Source of the DNA: an uncultured Pelagibacteraceae bacterium
GTDB lineage: Bacteria > Pseudomonadota > Alphaproteobacteria > Pelagibacterales > Pelagibacteraceae
Length of the DNA: 55,670 bases
Reading direction: 5' to 3'
Assembly: GCA_902532525.1 (NCBI GenBank)
Contig: CACAIK010000007.1
Span: 1 to 55,670, forward strand
Made by a program: the position numbers and the translations under genes. The first letter of the stretch is position 1. Every line of letters begins with the position of its first letter. Positions 19,535-30,687 of the stretch are shown here, piece by piece. The notes under the pieces were generated by a model, which was given only the letters and a program-made list of their open reading frames with translations, ran no database searches and was not told where the DNA came from.

Positions 19535-20323
19535 TTAATCGCTATTTCTAAATACACATAATGATGTATTTCTGATATTTAAAATGTTTTTCTCTTTGGA
19601 AATTTCATTTAAGTAATTAACAACGTTTTTAGCAGACTGTTTGCCAGGAACGTAATCATGCCATAAAATTATTCCGTTTTTGTTGAGCATTTTGAATGAT
19701 TTCTCTGTATCATTTTTTACGACAGAATAAGTATGACCTCCATCTATAAATATTAAATCGAATTTATTTATATATTTACTCTCATCAAACTTTGTTGAAT
19801 CTTCAAAAATAATGTTAATTTTATTTTCAACATCAGTTCCTGAAAATAGAAATTTTTCATATATGCTCTCATTTATTATATTTCTAAATGAAATCTTATT
19901 ATCTATATTTTTTTTATTTAAATTTTTTACCTGATCTGGCCCAAGAGTTAAGGATGTAATTTTAGCATCTTTATTTGAATTAAGCGCCATTAAATAAGTA
20001 GTTTTTCCACTACAAGTACCGAATTCAAACATATTATTACTTTTTTTACTTAACACAGATATTATCCATGCTTCATAATCAGACGTCATTCCTACTATTT
20101 TATTTTGTGGAGAAATAATAAAACTTTTAATTATAGTGCCTTCTTTTGGGCCTTTTAAATTTTTGCTTATCAATTTCTCATCAAAAATTTTGTCCAGCTC
20201 AGATATATCTATTTGTTTTATTTTACTTTTATAAAATAAATTTCTAACTTTTTTTTTATTTGCTCTATATGTTAGAAACAAAATTGTTAAAAATAAAATT
20301 AAGATTATAATGTCTTTTGTCAT
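19535..20323 (-). CDS. Class I SAM-dependent methyltransferase with N-terminal membrane anchor (substrate unknown)
   Basis: A 262-residue protein. Seen: an N-terminal hydrophobic helix at residues 4-20 followed by basic residues ([15 protein letters not shown]), so a membrane-anchored, cytoplasm-facing topology. The Rossmann methyltransferase core has [16 protein letters not shown] (SAM-binding glycine motif), [20 protein letters not shown], and [20 protein letters not shown]. The IDGGHxY...WHDY pattern is that of the methyltransferase-24 family, often found near glycan or lipid genes. The substrate cannot be told. The ATG overlaps the lepA stop by 4 bases, so it is the last gene of the thrS-to-lepA run. 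Confidence 0.8.
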   Translation of the reverse strand: MTKDIIILILFLTILFLTYRANKKKVRNLFYKSKIKQIDISELDKIFDEKLISKNLKGPKEGTIIKSFIISPQNKIVGMTSDYEAWIISVLSKKSNNMFEFGTCSGKTTYLMALNSNKDAKITSLTLGPDQVKNLNKKNIDNKISFRNIINESIYEKFLFSGTDVENKINIIFEDSTKFDESKYINKFDLIFIDGGHTYSVVKNDTEKSFKMLNKNGIILWHDYVPGKQSAKNVVNYLNEISKEKNILNIRNTSLCVFRNSD

Positions 20324-22128
20324 TCTTTATTAATTCTTAAAACACCTATGAATGCTTCTTGAGGAATCTCAACTTTTCCAAATTGCTTAGCTCTAGCTTT
20401 ACCTTTTTTCTGTTTTTCAAGCAGTTTTCTTTTTCTATCTGTCGCTCCACCCCCATGAATTTTTGTTAACACATCTTTTTTAAAACCTTTGATAGTTTCT
20501 CTAGCAATAATTTTACCACCAATAGCTGCTTGGATTGGTATCATAAAGTTGTGCCTTGGAATTAAATCTTTTAATTTTTCACAAACTTCTCTACCTGTAG
20601 TTTGAGCAAAATCCTTATGTATCATCATTGCAAGAGCATCAACAGGTTCAGAGTTTACAAGTATACTCATTTTTACTAGATCTCCTTCTTTGTGATCAAT
20701 AATCTCATAATCAAAACTGGCATATCCGCTTGTCATAGATTTAAGACGATCATTAAAATCAAATACGACCTCATTTAAAGGTATCTCATAATTAATTACT
20801 GCACGATTTCCTGAATAACTTAAATTAGTTTGTATACCTCTTTTATTTTGACATAACTTAATAATTGATCCCAAATACTGATCTGGAGTGATAATTGTAG
20901 CTTTAATCCATGGTTCTTCAATTAATTTTATATAAGTAGGATCTGGCAAATTTGAGGGATTTTGAAGTTCAATAATTTCACCATTATTTAAGTGAACTTT
21001 GTAAACAACGCCAGGTGTTGTAGTTAATAAATTAATATCAAATTCTCTTTCAAGCCTCTCTGTGATTATTTCAAGATGTAAGAGGCCTAAAAATCCACAT
21101 CTAAAACCAAGTCCTAAGGCAGATGATGATTCTGCTTCATAAGAAAAACTTGCATCATTTAATTGTAATTTAGCAAGTCCATCTTTTAACTTTTGATATT
21201 CTGAACTATCTACAGGAAATAAACCACAAAAAACTACAGGTTTACTTGGTTTAAAACCCGGTAATGCATCATGGAGAGGATTCTCTGCATCACATATAGT
21301 ATCTCCAACTTTAGTTTCTGATAAAATTTTAATACCAGTTGTAATGAAACCTATTTCTCCAGCATTAAGTTCACTAACGTCTTTTGCCTTCGGGGTAAAA
21401 ACACCAACTTTTTCTACGATATATTCTTGATTTGTAGACATCATTTTTATTCTCATATTTTTTTTTAGTTTTCCATCTATAATTCTTACTAATATAACTA
21501 CTCCAAGATAAGTGTCATACCAGCTATCAACTAATAAACATTTTAATTTGCTATTTTTTTCACCTTTTGGTCCAGGTAAAGAGTTAATGATTTGCTCAAG
21601 AATTTCATCTATTCCTTGTCCAGTTTTTCCAGAACAAGGAACAGAATTAGATGTGTCTATGCCAATAACATCTTCAATTTGATTATTCGTTCTTTCAAGA
21701 TCAGATGCTGGTAGATCAATTTTATTTAACACTGGAATAATCTCATGATTTATATCAAGTGCTTGATATACATTTGCAAGAGTTTGGGCTTCTACTCCTT
21801 GTGTACTATCTACAATTAATATTGAGCCTTCGCACGCATAAAGGCTTCTACTAACTTCATAACTAAAATCTACATGGCCTGGAGTATCTATAATATTTAA
21901 AATATAATTTTTGCCATTTTTAGCTTTATAATTTAATTTAACTGTTTGTGCTTTAATTGTTATCCCTCTCTCTCTTTCTATATCCATAGAGTCAAGCACT
22001 TGAGATTTCATTTCTCTATCACTCAAACCTCCACATTTATGAATTATTCTGTCTGCTATAGTTGATTTACCATGATCTATATGAGCTATAATTGCAAAAT
22101 TTCTAATGTTGTCTATTGTATCACCCAT
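20320..22128 (-). CDS. lepA: Elongation factor 4 (LepA GTPase)
   Basis: A 602-residue translational GTPase of normal length. Seen: G1 [15 protein letters not shown], switch region [11 protein letters not shown]3 DTPGHVDF, G4 [10 protein letters not shown]5 CSGKTGQG, and the LepA-specific C-terminal region ending with [20 protein letters not shown] and [12 protein letters not shown]. LepA binds the ribosome and affects initiation and elongation, especially under ionic or temperature stress. It is 2 bases after pheT and overlaps the methyltransferase by 4 bases. Confidence 0.98.
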   Translation of the reverse strand: MGDTIDNIRNFAIIAHIDHGKSTIADRIIHKCGGLSDREMKSQVLDSMDIERERGITIKAQTVKLNYKAKNGKNYILNIIDTPGHVDFSYEVSRSLYACEGSILIVDSTQGVEAQTLANVYQALDINHEIIPVLNKIDLPASDLERTNNQIEDVIGIDTSNSVPCSGKTGQGIDEILEQIINSLPGPKGEKNSKLKCLLVDSWYDTYLGVVILVRIIDGKLKKNMRIKMMSTNQEYIVEKVGVFTPKAKDVSELNAGEIGFITTGIKILSETKVGDTICDAENPLHDALPGFKPSKPVVFCGLFPVDSSEYQKLKDGLAKLQLNDASFSYEAESSSALGLGFRCGFLGLLHLEIITERLEREFDINLLTTTPGVVYKVHLNNGEIIELQNPSNLPDPTYIKLIEEPWIKATIITPDQYLGSIIKLCQNKRGIQTNLSYSGNRAVINYEIPLNEVVFDFNDRLKSMTSGYASFDYEIIDHKEGDLVKMSILVNSEPVDALAMMIHKDFAQTTGREVCEKLKDLIPRHNFMIPIQAAIGGKIIARETIKGFKKDVLTKIHGGGATDRKRKLLEKQKKGKARAKQFGKVEIPQEAFIGVLRINKE

Positions 22129-22130
22129 TT

Positions 22131-24539
22131 TTAGGATCTAATTTTTGCGCCAGACTTTGACTCAACGGAAGAGATAATTAGTTTATTAATATTTTCCAGG
22201 TCATTTTCATTTAATGTTTTTTCTTCTGACTGAATAGTTACATTAACAGCTATAGATTTTTTTCCCTCTGGTATGTTTTCTCCCTCAAAAACATCAAATA
22301 CTCTTACTAACTTTATTAATTTGTTATCAACAGATTTAATTATATTAACTAATTCTTGAGATTTAAAATTTTTATTAATAATAAATGCAAAATCTCTCTC
22401 TGATTTTTGGAAATCAGAAAATTTATATTCAGATTTTGAGTCTTTTATCTTTTGTTTTGACGCTATTATATAATCTAGACAAATTTCAAATATTACCAAA
22501 CCTTCGGTTTTTATATCTAATTTTTTAATTATGTTTGGATGTATTTCACCAAAATATGCTATAGCATTTTTTTCGTTTTTATTTTGGTACACTCCTCCAG
22601 ATTTTCCTGGATGATAGTAAGAAGGAGTTCTATCGTCTATAATAATATCATCTTTATTAATCCCTGCTTCATAAAGACTTTGTATAACATCTTTTTTTAC
22701 ATCGAATGTGTCTACTATTCTCTCTTTATCATTCCAAGACAATCTTGAAATCTTTCCTGCTCTTACAGCGCCTATCACTGTCAGTTGATCTCCAGGATTT
22801 TTTCCTTTAAAAGCTGGACCAATTTCAAATAAAGAAATATCTTTAAATCCTCTATCTAAATTTTTCTTCAAATAAAATAATAGATTTGGAAATATAGAAT
22901 TTCTTAAAACATTTAGATCTGTACTAATCGGATTTACAATTGGTATTTCTTCATCATTTTCTTTAAATAATTGATTAATTTTAGAGTCAGTAAATGACCA
23001 TGTCACGGTCTCTAAATAACCTTTAGATGCGACAGATCTTTGTAAAAAATGAAATAATTTCTGATAATAATTAAGTGTTGGCTTTAGTCTTGTCTTAATA
23101 GGTTCTGAAGTATTAATATGTTCATAACCCTTTATTCTCACTATTTCTTCAACAATATCTATTGGTTGAGTTATGTCAGGTCTCCATGAAGGTATTTCTA
23201 GTTTTAAAATTTTTTTATTCTTAGATACATTAAAACCTAGCTTTTCTAGTATTTTGATTAATTCTTTATTTTCAACATTAAATCCAGTCGTTTTTTCAAA
23301 AAGAAATGGATCAAAATTTATTATTGTTTTTTTATAATTTTCAATTTTTTTTACATCTAAATTACTTATTTCACCTCCACAAATTTGTTTTATTAGTTCA
23401 GAAGCTTTTATTAATCCTTCTTCAATTGAAAGAGGATCTATGCCTCTTTCAAATCTGAATTTTGCATCTGTATCTATATTTAATTGTTTAGAGGTTTTTC
23501 TTATTGAACGTGGTAAAAAATAAGCAGACTCTAATAATATATTTTTGGTCGAATATTCTGTTCCAGATCTTGTCCCACCAATGATGCCGCCAAGACCAAG
23601 GACTCCAGACCTGTCAGAAATAACGCACATATCATTTTCTAAAATATATTTTTTATTATCTAAGGCTTCGAAGTTTTCTCCTTTAGAAGAACTTCTAACA
23701 ATAATTTCATTATCTATTTTATCTGCATCATAAGCGTGTAATGGTCTATTTAAATCAAACATTACATAATTAGTAATATCGACTATCGCAGATATTGGTT
23801 TTTGGCCTAAAGACAGAATTTTATCTTTTAGCCATTTTGGACTCTCTTTATTTGTTACACCTTTTATTAAACAACTTCCAAATGTTGTGCATCCTTGAGC
23901 TTTTTCTTTTTTTATTGTTACGTTTATATTTTGATTACCTTTATATTTTAAATTGGGTTTTTTATTAATTTTTAATTTACCAGCACCAGCAGCAGATAAA
24001 TCTCTAGCAATTCCTCTTACTCCTAAACAATCTGGTCTATTAGGCGTAATTGATAAATCTATTACTTTTTCAGAAGTGTTTTTAAAATATTTTTCTCCAA
24101 TTTTATTTGCATATTTATTGTTTTTTAATTCTATAATTCCATCACTTTCATTGGATAATAGTAATTCTGACTCAGAACAGAGCATTCCATATGATGTTAC
24201 ACCTCTTATTTTACTTACAGATAATTTCATCTGATTTTTAGGAATAATCGATCCTGGAGATGCATAAACAGTCAAAAGACCATTTTTTGCATTTGGGGCT
24301 CCACATACTACTTCAATTGTTTTATCGCTACCTATATCAACATCACATAACTTCAATCTGTCAGCATTTGGATGAGTTTTGGCATTTATAATTTTTGCAA
24401 CAATAAATGTATCTAATTCAGATGTAGAACTCTCAAAACTTTCTACTTCTAGACCAATATTAGTTAATTTATCTATTATTTGATTATTGTTAAATTTTGT
24501 ATCAAGATGGTTTTTTAACCAGTCAACTGTGAACTTCAT
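22131..24539 (-). CDS. pheT: Phenylalanine--tRNA ligase beta subunit
   Basis: An 802-residue beta subunit of the (alpha-beta)2 synthetase. Seen: the N-terminal [14 protein letters not shown], the EMAP/OB-like tRNA-binding domain at about 40-150 ([21 protein letters not shown]), B3/B4 editing domain at about 210-380 ([18 protein letters not shown] before it, FRFERGIDP after), B5 DNA-binding-like domain, the catalytic-like core, and a C-terminal ferredoxin-fold anticodon-binding domain ([15 protein letters not shown]). The gene overlaps pheS by 4 bases and is 2 bases before lepA. Confidence 0.98.
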   Translation of the reverse strand: MKFTVDWLKNHLDTKFNNNQIIDKLTNIGLEVESFESSTSELDTFIVAKIINAKTHPNADRLKLCDVDIGSDKTIEVVCGAPNAKNGLLTVYASPGSIIPKNQMKLSVSKIRGVTSYGMLCSESELLLSNESDGIIELKNNKYANKIGEKYFKNTSEKVIDLSITPNRPDCLGVRGIARDLSAAGAGKLKINKKPNLKYKGNQNINVTIKKEKAQGCTTFGSCLIKGVTNKESPKWLKDKILSLGQKPISAIVDITNYVMFDLNRPLHAYDADKIDNEIIVRSSSKGENFEALDNKKYILENDMCVISDRSGVLGLGGIIGGTRSGTEYSTKNILLESAYFLPRSIRKTSKQLNIDTDAKFRFERGIDPLSIEEGLIKASELIKQICGGEISNLDVKKIENYKKTIINFDPFLFEKTTGFNVENKELIKILEKLGFNVSKNKKILKLEIPSWRPDITQPIDIVEEIVRIKGYEHINTSEPIKTRLKPTLNYYQKLFHFLQRSVASKGYLETVTWSFTDSKINQLFKENDEEIPIVNPISTDLNVLRNSIFPNLLFYLKKNLDRGFKDISLFEIGPAFKGKNPGDQLTVIGAVRAGKISRLSWNDKERIVDTFDVKKDVIQSLYEAGINKDDIIIDDRTPSYYHPGKSGGVYQNKNEKNAIAYFGEIHPNIIKKLDIKTEGLVIFEICLDYIIASKQKIKDSKSEYKFSDFQKSERDFAFIINKNFKSQELVNIIKSVDNKLIKLVRVFDVFEGENIPEGKKSIAVNVTIQSEEKTLNENDLENINKLIISSVESKSGAKIRS

Positions 24540-25603
24540 CTACTTAGTCCTCTATAATTTGAAGGGACATCCAGTGGATCGAAGCCAAAGTGACTTAACC
24601 ATCTATAATCAGTCTCAAAAAATGCTCTTAAATCATTAATTCCATATTTTAACATTCCAAGTCTATCTATGCCAATTCCAAAGGCATATCCTTGATATTT
24701 ACTTGGATTAACATTTACATTTTTTAAAACATTTGGATGAACCATTCCGCAGCCTAGAATTTCTAACCATTTATTACCTTCACCAATTACTATCTTTCCA
24801 TTTTTAATTTCATATCCTATATCTACTTCTGCTGAAGGTTCCGTAAATGGAAAATGACTTGGTCTGAATCTCATTTTAATTTTATCAACTTCAAAAAACT
24901 CCTTAATAAAATAATTTAAACATCCTTTTAAATGTCCCATATTTATATTCTTATCTATATGAAGTCCCTCAACTTGATGAAACATCGGAGCATGAGTTTG
25001 ATCACTATCTGATCTGTAAGTTCGTCCTGGAGCAATAATTTTAAAAGGAGGTTTACCTTTTAGCATAGTTCTTACCTGAACTGGAGATGTGTGGGTTCTC
25101 AAAAGTAATTCCTTATTATTATCAAGGTAAAAAGTATCATGCATATCTCTAGCTGGATGGTTATCCGGTGTATTTAATGCTGTAAAATTATTATATTCAT
25201 TTTCTACATCTGGGCCTTCCTCAACACTAAATCCTATTTCAGAAAATATAGATGAAATTTCATCTATTACCTGGGAGACTGGATGAATTTTGCCAATTTC
25301 AATATTTCTTTCTGGAAGAGTTACATCAATTTTTTCTTTCTCAAGCTTTAAATTAATTTCTTTAGTTTCAATTTCCTGAATTTTGATTGATATTTTATTT
25401 TGAAGTTCATCTTTAATATTATTTAAATCTGAGGCTAACTTTTTTCTTTCCTCTACAGAAATCGAACCTAATTTTTTAAATTCGTTTGATATAATTCCAT
25501 TTTTTCCAAATAGTTCGGATTTGATTTTATTTACTTTTTCGATGTTATTTTCTGTGTTAAGCTTATTTATATAATCACCTTTTATTTTTTTAATATCAGA
25601 CAT
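24536..25603 (-). CDS. pheS: Phenylalanine--tRNA ligase alpha subunit
   Basis: A 355-residue catalytic subunit. Seen: an N-terminal coiled coil (residues 1-90, with the [16 protein letters not shown] segment), then class II synthetase motifs: [14 protein letters not shown] and [15 protein letters not shown] (motif 1 region), [41 protein letters not shown] (motif 2), and [18 protein letters not shown] (motif 3). Length and order match the family. It is 43 bases after rplT and overlaps pheT by 4 bases. The infC-rpmI-rplT-pheS-pheT order is widely conserved. Confidence 0.98.
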   Translation of the reverse strand: MSDIKKIKGDYINKLNTENNIEKVNKIKSELFGKNGIISNEFKKLGSISVEERKKLASDLNNIKDELQNKISIKIQEIETKEINLKLEKEKIDVTLPERNIEIGKIHPVSQVIDEISSIFSEIGFSVEEGPDVENEYNNFTALNTPDNHPARDMHDTFYLDNNKELLLRTHTSPVQVRTMLKGKPPFKIIAPGRTYRSDSDQTHAPMFHQVEGLHIDKNINMGHLKGCLNYFIKEFFEVDKIKMRFRPSHFPFTEPSAEVDIGYEIKNGKIVIGEGNKWLEILGCGMVHPNVLKNVNVNPSKYQGYAFGIGIDRLGMLKYGINDLRAFFETDYRWLSHFGFDPLDVPSNYRGLSR

Positions 25604-25646
25604 TTTAATAGAATATTTGTTAGAGGAAGAAAAACAATAGTCTTGA

Positions 25647-26003
25647 TTAATTTAATGCTGCTTGAGCCTTTTTAACTATAGTTTTGAATGCTTCGGGGTT
25701 ATCGTAAGCAATTTCTGCAAGAATTTTTCTATCTAATTTAATTCCTGATTTGCTTAAACCATTAATAAATTTTGAATATGTTATACCTTCGGATCTGACA
25801 CCAGCATTAATCCTTTGTATCCACAGTGATTTGAAATCCCTTTTTTTATTTCTTCTATCTCTATAAGCATACTGCATAGCTTTTTCCATTGCTTGTCTTG
25901 CAACTCTTATCGTATTTTTTCTTCTTCCCCACTGACCTTTAACAGCTTTTAAAACTTTTTTATGTTTAGCTCTGCTTGTTACTCCTCTTTTAACTCTTGC
26001 CAT
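25647..26003 (-). CDS. rplT: 50S ribosomal protein L20
   Basis: A 118-residue basic protein. Seen: N-terminal [19 protein letters not shown], the extended RNA-binding arm with [20 protein letters not shown], and [19 protein letters not shown], all typical L20 blocks. L20 binds 23S rRNA early in 50S assembly and in many bacteria represses its own operon by binding the rpmI leader. It follows rpmI with a one-base gap. Confidence 0.98.
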   Translation of the reverse strand: MARVKRGVTSRAKHKKVLKAVKGQWGRRKNTIRVARQAMEKAMQYAYRDRRNKKRDFKSLWIQRINAGVRSEGITYSKFINGLSKSGIKLDRKILAEIAYDNPEAFKTIVKKAQAALN

Positions 26004-26004
26004 T

Positions 26005-26211
26005 TTATCCTCTTAAGCTGTAAGGCATATAAGATTTCACTATCTTACCATCTTGTTTGGATAAAACAGTCGTGCCTCTTTGTTTTCTAATTTGTGAATT
26101 CGTTCTTTTAATCATGCCGTGTCTTTTTCCAGCCTGTGGGGTAATAACCTTGCCTTTAGCTGAGATTTTAAATCTTTTTTTAGCTGAACTTTTTGTTTTT
26201 AACTTGGGCAT
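26005..26211 (-). CDS. rpmI: 50S ribosomal protein L35
   Basis: A 68-residue highly basic protein. Seen: [20 protein letters not shown] and [19 protein letters not shown], the canonical L35 N-terminus and core. It lies between infC and rplT as usual. The 52-base gap between the infC stop (26264) and this ATG is AT-rich, and I see no clear pseudoknot of the E. coli L20-operator type in it. Confidence 0.97.
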   Translation of the reverse strand: MPKLKTKSSAKKRFKISAKGKVITPQAGKRHGMIKRTNSQIRKQRGTTVLSKQDGKIVKSYMPYSLRG

Positions 26212-26263
26212 AATTTTCGGGGTTATACAAATATTAAATTAAATTTACAACTAGAAATATGGC

Positions 26264-26809
26264 TTATAAAGGCTGGATTACCATAATCATTTGCTTTCCA
26301 TCAAATTTTGGCTGAAGCTCTACTCTCCCAATAGTCTCCATATCTGCCTTAATTTTATCCATTAATTCATTGCCAAGGTTTGAATGTTGTAACTCTCTCC
26401 CTTTGAACCTTATTGTAAATTTGACTTTATCACCTTTTGCCAAAAATTTCTGAGCATTTTTAATTTTGAAAGTGTAGTCATGAACTTCTGTGACTGGCCT
26501 TAATTTTATTTCTTTTAATTCAATTTTCTTTTGTTTTTTTTTTGCTTTGTTAGCTTTTTTTTGTGCGTCGTATTTATATTTACCCATGTCCATAATTTTA
26601 CAGACAGGTGGTTTTGCATTCGGAGCAATTTCAATTAAATCCAAACCTTCATTTTTTGCTTTATTTATAGCTTCATTTAAATTTAAAATTCCTAAATTTT
26701 CGCCATCACTTGCAATAACTTGAACTTCATTTGATGTAATCCTGTTGTTAGACCTTGGGCCTCTTGCTTTAGTTCTTTTTTGAAAATAATTTTGTTTAAA
26801 TTCTGCCAC
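26264..26809 (-). CDS. infC: Translation initiation factor IF-3
   Basis: A 181-residue IF-3. Seen: N-domain NRITSNEVQVIASDGENLGI, linker KIELKEIKLRPVTEVHDYTF, and C-domain AQKFLAKGDKVKFTIRFKGRE and HSNLGNELM, in correct order. The start appears to be GTG at 26807-26809, immediately after the thrS stop at 26810-26812; no ATG fits the family N-terminus. IF-3 genes often use rare initiation codons because IF-3 discriminates against them and so represses its own synthesis. A GTG here would give at most weak autoregulation. Confidence 0.95.
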   Translation of the reverse strand: MAEFKQNYFQKRTKARGPRSNNRITSNEVQVIASDGENLGILNLNEAINKAKNEGLDLIEIAPNAKPPVCKIMDMGKYKYDAQKKANKAKKKQKKIELKEIKLRPVTEVHDYTFKIKNAQKFLAKGDKVKFTIRFKGRELQHSNLGNELMDKIKADMETIGRVELQPKFDGKQMIMVIQPL

Positions 26810-28729
26810 TTAGATTGAAGGGGCTTTATTTAGATCGGAGTATTTTTTTATAAATTCTTTCAAAGCCATATTTTCTTGTTTATTAGAATCCAATCTTCTA
26901 ATAGTTACACTGTTGGAGTCAACTTCTTTTTTTCCACAAATCAATAACATTGGTACTTTTGTTAAAGAATGATCTCTTATTTTATAATTTAAATTGTGAT
27001 TTTTAAGATCCACCTCGACAATCAAACCAATCCGTTTTAATTCCTTAGCTACACTTTTAGCATATTCATCAAAATCACTAGAGATTGGAATAACTACTGC
27101 CTGTAAAGGTGATATCCAAAATGGCAGCTTGCCTGCATAATTCTCTATAAGGATACCTATGAACCTTTCTAAAGATCCAAATAATGCTCTGTGTAACATT
27201 ACAGGTACTTTTTTAGTTCCATCTTTATCAACAAAAGAAGCTCCTAATCTACCTGGTAAATTTAAATCTACTTGCAAGGTTCCACACTGCCAATCTCTAC
27301 CGATTGCATCTCTTAAAACAAATTCAATTTTTGGTCCATAAAATGCTCCCTCACCTTTATTAATAGAGTATTCTAGCTTTGTCGCTTTGATTGCCTCTAA
27401 CAACGCAGCCTCTGACTTATCCCAAACTTTATCGTCACCAACTCTTAAATCTGGTCTATCTGAATATTTTAAAATAACATCTTCAAAACCAAGATCTTTA
27501 TAAATTTCTAAAATTAAATTTGTAACACTTAAACATTCTTCAGTAATTTGTTCTTCTGTACAAAAAATATGTGCATCATCTTGAGTAAAGGCTCTTACAC
27601 GCAATAATCCATGCAATGCACCTGAAGGTTCATATCTATGAACTTTTCCAAATTCTGACATCTTTAAAGGTAAGTCTCTATAACTTTTAAGTCCTTGATT
27701 AAATACTTGAACACACCCAGGACAATTCATAGGTTTAATTGCAAATACTTTTTCATCTGGTGTAGTTGAAGTATACATATTAGCTCCAAATTTTTCCCAG
27801 TGGCCAGATTTTTCCCACAAAGATCTATCAAGTATTTCTGGCGTATTTATCTCTTTGTAACCGTCGTGATCTTGTTTCATTCTCATATATGAAACTAATT
27901 TTTGGAACAAATTCCATCCTTTCTGGTGCCAAAACACAGATCCAGGACTTTCTTCTCTAAAATGAAATAAATCCATTTCTTTTCCAATTTTTCTATGATC
28001 TCTTTTTTCTGCTTCCTCAATTCTCTGAAGATAAAGGTCTAATTCTTTTTGAGTTGCCCAACCAGTACCATATATTCTTTGGAGCATTTCATTATTAGAG
28101 TCACCACGCCAATAAGCTCCAGATACTTTTGTCAATTTAAAAGCCTTACCTATTTTACCAGAAGATACTAAATGTGGACCTCTACATAAATCATGCCATG
28201 TTTCCCCATGATGATAAACCGTAAGTTCTTCGTTTTTAGGAATGCTCTCAATTATCTCAGCTTTGTATTTTTCTCCAATTTTTTTAAAATGATTTATTGC
28301 TTTATCTCTCTCCCAAACTTCTTTTCTTGTTTTTACATCTTTATCTATTATCTCTGACATTTTTTTTTCAATCTTTTTTAAATCATCGCTAGTAAAAGGC
28401 TCTTTTCTTGCAAAATCATAGTAAAATCCATTTTCTATAACTGGCCCAATTGTTACCTGTGTGCCTGGGTATAGTTCTTGAACAGCCATAGCCATTATAT
28501 GTGCAGTGTCATGTCTAATGACTTCTAAACCCTCAGGATCTTTAGCTGTAAATATTTCAATAGAACAATCTTGATCAATAACAGTATATAAATCTTTAAG
28601 CTCACCGTTTATGCTCATCACCAAAGCTTGCTTACCTAAAGACTTGCTAATTTTTTCAGCAACCTCTGTGCCTGTTATACTTTTTTCAAAGTTTAATTTT
28701 TTTCCATCAGGTAATGTAATATTTGGCAT
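26810..28729 (-). CDS. thrS: Threonine--tRNA ligase
   Basis: A 639-residue full-length ThrRS. Seen: N-terminal TGS domain (ITLPDGKKLNFEKSITG), editing/SAD domain with RHDTAHIMAMAVQELYPGTQ and GFYYDF, class II core (motif 2 RYEPSGALHGLLRVRAFTQDDAHIF, split over residues about 370-395; motif 3 LHRALFGSLERFIGILIE), and C-terminal anticodon-binding domain from about 540. Editing-site His residues (HxxxH in the SAD) are present. Its start overlaps the stop of the glycosyltransferase gene by one base, and its stop abuts infC. Confidence 0.98.
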   Translation of the reverse strand: MPNITLPDGKKLNFEKSITGTEVAEKISKSLGKQALVMSINGELKDLYTVIDQDCSIEIFTAKDPEGLEVIRHDTAHIMAMAVQELYPGTQVTIGPVIENGFYYDFARKEPFTSDDLKKIEKKMSEIIDKDVKTRKEVWERDKAINHFKKIGEKYKAEIIESIPKNEELTVYHHGETWHDLCRGPHLVSSGKIGKAFKLTKVSGAYWRGDSNNEMLQRIYGTGWATQKELDLYLQRIEEAEKRDHRKIGKEMDLFHFREESPGSVFWHQKGWNLFQKLVSYMRMKQDHDGYKEINTPEILDRSLWEKSGHWEKFGANMYTSTTPDEKVFAIKPMNCPGCVQVFNQGLKSYRDLPLKMSEFGKVHRYEPSGALHGLLRVRAFTQDDAHIFCTEEQITEECLSVTNLILEIYKDLGFEDVILKYSDRPDLRVGDDKVWDKSEAALLEAIKATKLEYSINKGEGAFYGPKIEFVLRDAIGRDWQCGTLQVDLNLPGRLGASFVDKDGTKKVPVMLHRALFGSLERFIGILIENYAGKLPFWISPLQAVVIPISSDFDEYAKSVAKELKRIGLIVEVDLKNHNLNYKIRDHSLTKVPMLLICGKKEVDSNSVTIRRLDSNKQENMALKEFIKKYSDLNKAPSI

Positions 28730-29883
28730 TAGTTTATTAATTTTTTATACTCTGAATAAGTAGAAAAACACATTTTTTCAACATTAAATTTTGAAACGAC
28801 ATTTTTTCTACCTTCTATGCCCATTTGATTGATGGTCTGTTTATCTAAATTCATAATTTCTATTAATTTTTTTGAAAGATCGTCAGAGTTATTTGCTTCA
28901 AATAAAAATCCTGTTTTATTTTCATTTATAGTCTCTTTTGATCCCCCAATATTACTTGCAACAATTGGTTTTTTCATTGCCTGAGCCTCAACAGATATTC
29001 TTCCAAAAGCTTCTGGTTCTATAGATGAAGAAACTATGATGTCTGAAACTTTGTAAGCTAGAGGCATATTTTTACAATGATCTATAAATTTTACTTGGTT
29101 AGTTAATCTGTACTGTTCAACTAACCTAATAAGTTTCTTTTTGTAAAGTTCTCTTCCTTGATCGCTCCCAAGAATAATTACATTAAATACCTCGTGTCCT
29201 AAATTAATATTTACTTTATTAATAGCATCTAAAAACATTTCTTGGCCTTTCCATTCTGTCAATCTTCCTGGTAATAGAACAGTTTTTCTCTCAATTTTAA
29301 GTCCCCATGATTTAAATAATTCATCTTCCTCTGTTTCTATAGTAGTTGATGGATCAAAATAATCAGTATTAATGCCTCTAAATATCACCAAGAATTTTTT
29401 TTTATCATTAAGGTATTCAGAGTAGTTTTCTTTAATATGTGAAAATATAAAATTAGACCCAGCAATAATTAGATCTGATCTCAACATTACAGAATTATAA
29501 AATTTTTTTAATTTACTTTTAAAATTATATGTTCCATGAAATGTAGTTACAAATTTACGTCGTGTGATTTTGGCAGCTAGCAAACAAGACCATGCAGGTG
29601 CTCTACTTCTCGCGTGGACAATATTAATTCCATAAAATAAAATTATTAAAGAAATAATTATTGAGTTAAAAAAAACTAAAATGGGGTTTTTGGAATTAAC
29701 AGGTAATCTTATATATTTAACTTTTTTTTTATCTATAAACTTTGTTAATGCACCACCGTTGCAAATTAAAAAAGATTTACAATCATTTTCATGTAGATAG
29801 TGAGCGATATCATAACAACCTGTTTCTGCGCCACCGTATCCAAGTTTTGGTATAACTTGCAGAACTTTCAATTTTGGATGCAT
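28729..29883 (-). CDS. Glycosyltransferase family 4 (GT-B fold), probably lipopolysaccharide or surface-glycan related
   Basis: A 384-residue GT-B enzyme. Seen: N-terminal VLQVIPKLGYGGAETGCYD (the GG-x-E acceptor-domain signature), HARSRAPAWSCLLAA, FHGTYNF, then the C-terminal nucleotide-sugar domain with LLPGRLTEWKGQEMFLDA and the E-x7-E motif in EPEAFGRISVEAQAMKKPIV. This is the GT4 retaining family; donor and acceptor cannot be read from sequence. It starts the long minus-strand run and overlaps thrS by one base. Related glycosyltransferases adjoin thrS in some other alphaproteobacteria, so linkage rather than function may explain the position. Confidence 0.87.
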   Translation of the reverse strand: MHPKLKVLQVIPKLGYGGAETGCYDIAHYLHENDCKSFLICNGGALTKFIDKKKVKYIRLPVNSKNPILVFFNSIIISLIILFYGINIVHARSRAPAWSCLLAAKITRRKFVTTFHGTYNFKSKLKKFYNSVMLRSDLIIAGSNFIFSHIKENYSEYLNDKKKFLVIFRGINTDYFDPSTTIETEEDELFKSWGLKIERKTVLLPGRLTEWKGQEMFLDAINKVNINLGHEVFNVIILGSDQGRELYKKKLIRLVEQYRLTNQVKFIDHCKNMPLAYKVSDIIVSSSIEPEAFGRISVEAQAMKKPIVASNIGGSKETINENKTGFLFEANNSDDLSKKLIEIMNLDKQTINQMGIEGRKNVVSKFNVEKMCFSTYSEYKKLIN

Positions 29884-29925
29884 ATGGTAGAGTTATAATA
29901 TTTCAAATCAATTTTAATACTTTAT

Positions 29926-30687
29926 ATGAAAAAATTTAAATTTCTAAAAATTTCTAAAACAAAAAAACTAAGATATATAAGCAATTATTATAAGAAAAAT
30001 CTTTATATTATATTTTTACCAGGTTTTGCATCCGATATAGAAGGAGATAAACCTAAAAGATTTTTAAACTATGCTAAAAAAAATAAACTGGGTTTTTTGG
30101 CACTAGAATATTCTGGATACGGAAAATCTTCAGGTGAATTTACAAAAGGGGATATTTCCACTTGGGCAAATGATGCAAAACAGACTATTAAGAATATAGT
30201 TAATAAAAATGATATAATTTTAATAGGTTCTAGTATGGGTGCTTGGATTTCTTTATTATTATTTAAATCAATTAAGAAACAGATTAAAGGCTTTATGGGA
30301 ATTGGCTCTGCTCCAGAATTTTTAACAAGAATAATGTGGAAAAAATTTTCAAAAAAGACAAAGAGTGAAATTATCAAAAAAGGTATTAGCAAAATTAAAA
30401 ATGGTGGGTATGAGTATCTCATAACTAATCAATTAATTAAAGATGGAAGAAAAAAACAAAATAAAGTTTTGAATGTTAAAATTCCAATGAAAATACCTGT
30501 TACTATGGTCCATGGTCAAAAAGATGAAGTTGTACCAATTAAATACTCAAGAGAAGTTTTAAAAATCTTCAGCAAAGCAAAAAAAAAATTAAATATAATT
30601 AAGAAGGGTGACCATAGTCTCTCGTCAAAAAAAAATCTAAATATTATTTGCAAAGAGTTAGATAATATTATTAAAAATACTAACTAG
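29926..30687 (+). CDS. Alpha/beta-hydrolase (serine hydrolase)
   Basis: A 253-residue alpha/beta-hydrolase. Seen: IIFLPGFASDIEGDK (oxyanion-side glycine loop), LALEYSGYGKSSGEF, nucleophile elbow GSSMGAW (catalytic Ser), Asp region VHGQKDEVVPI, and catalytic His in IKKGDHSLS. The triad is intact and spaced as in acyl-peptidase or thioesterase-like members. It resembles the palmitoyl-protein-thioesterase ABHD10-like group (GYGxSxG); substrate unknown. Divergent from the glycosyltransferase (42-base gap holding both starts) and convergent with gltB, overlapping it by 8 bases. Confidence 0.85.
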   Translation: MKKFKFLKISKTKKLRYISNYYKKNLYIIFLPGFASDIEGDKPKRFLNYAKKNKLGFLALEYSGYGKSSGEFTKGDISTWANDAKQTIKNIVNKNDIILIGSSMGAWISLLLFKSIKKQIKGFMGIGSAPEFLTRIMWKKFSKKTKSEIIKKGISKIKNGGYEYLITNQLIKDGRKKQNKVLNVKIPMKIPVTMVHGQKDEVVPIKYSREVLKIFSKAKKKLNIIKKGDHSLSSKKNLNIICKELDNIIKNTN

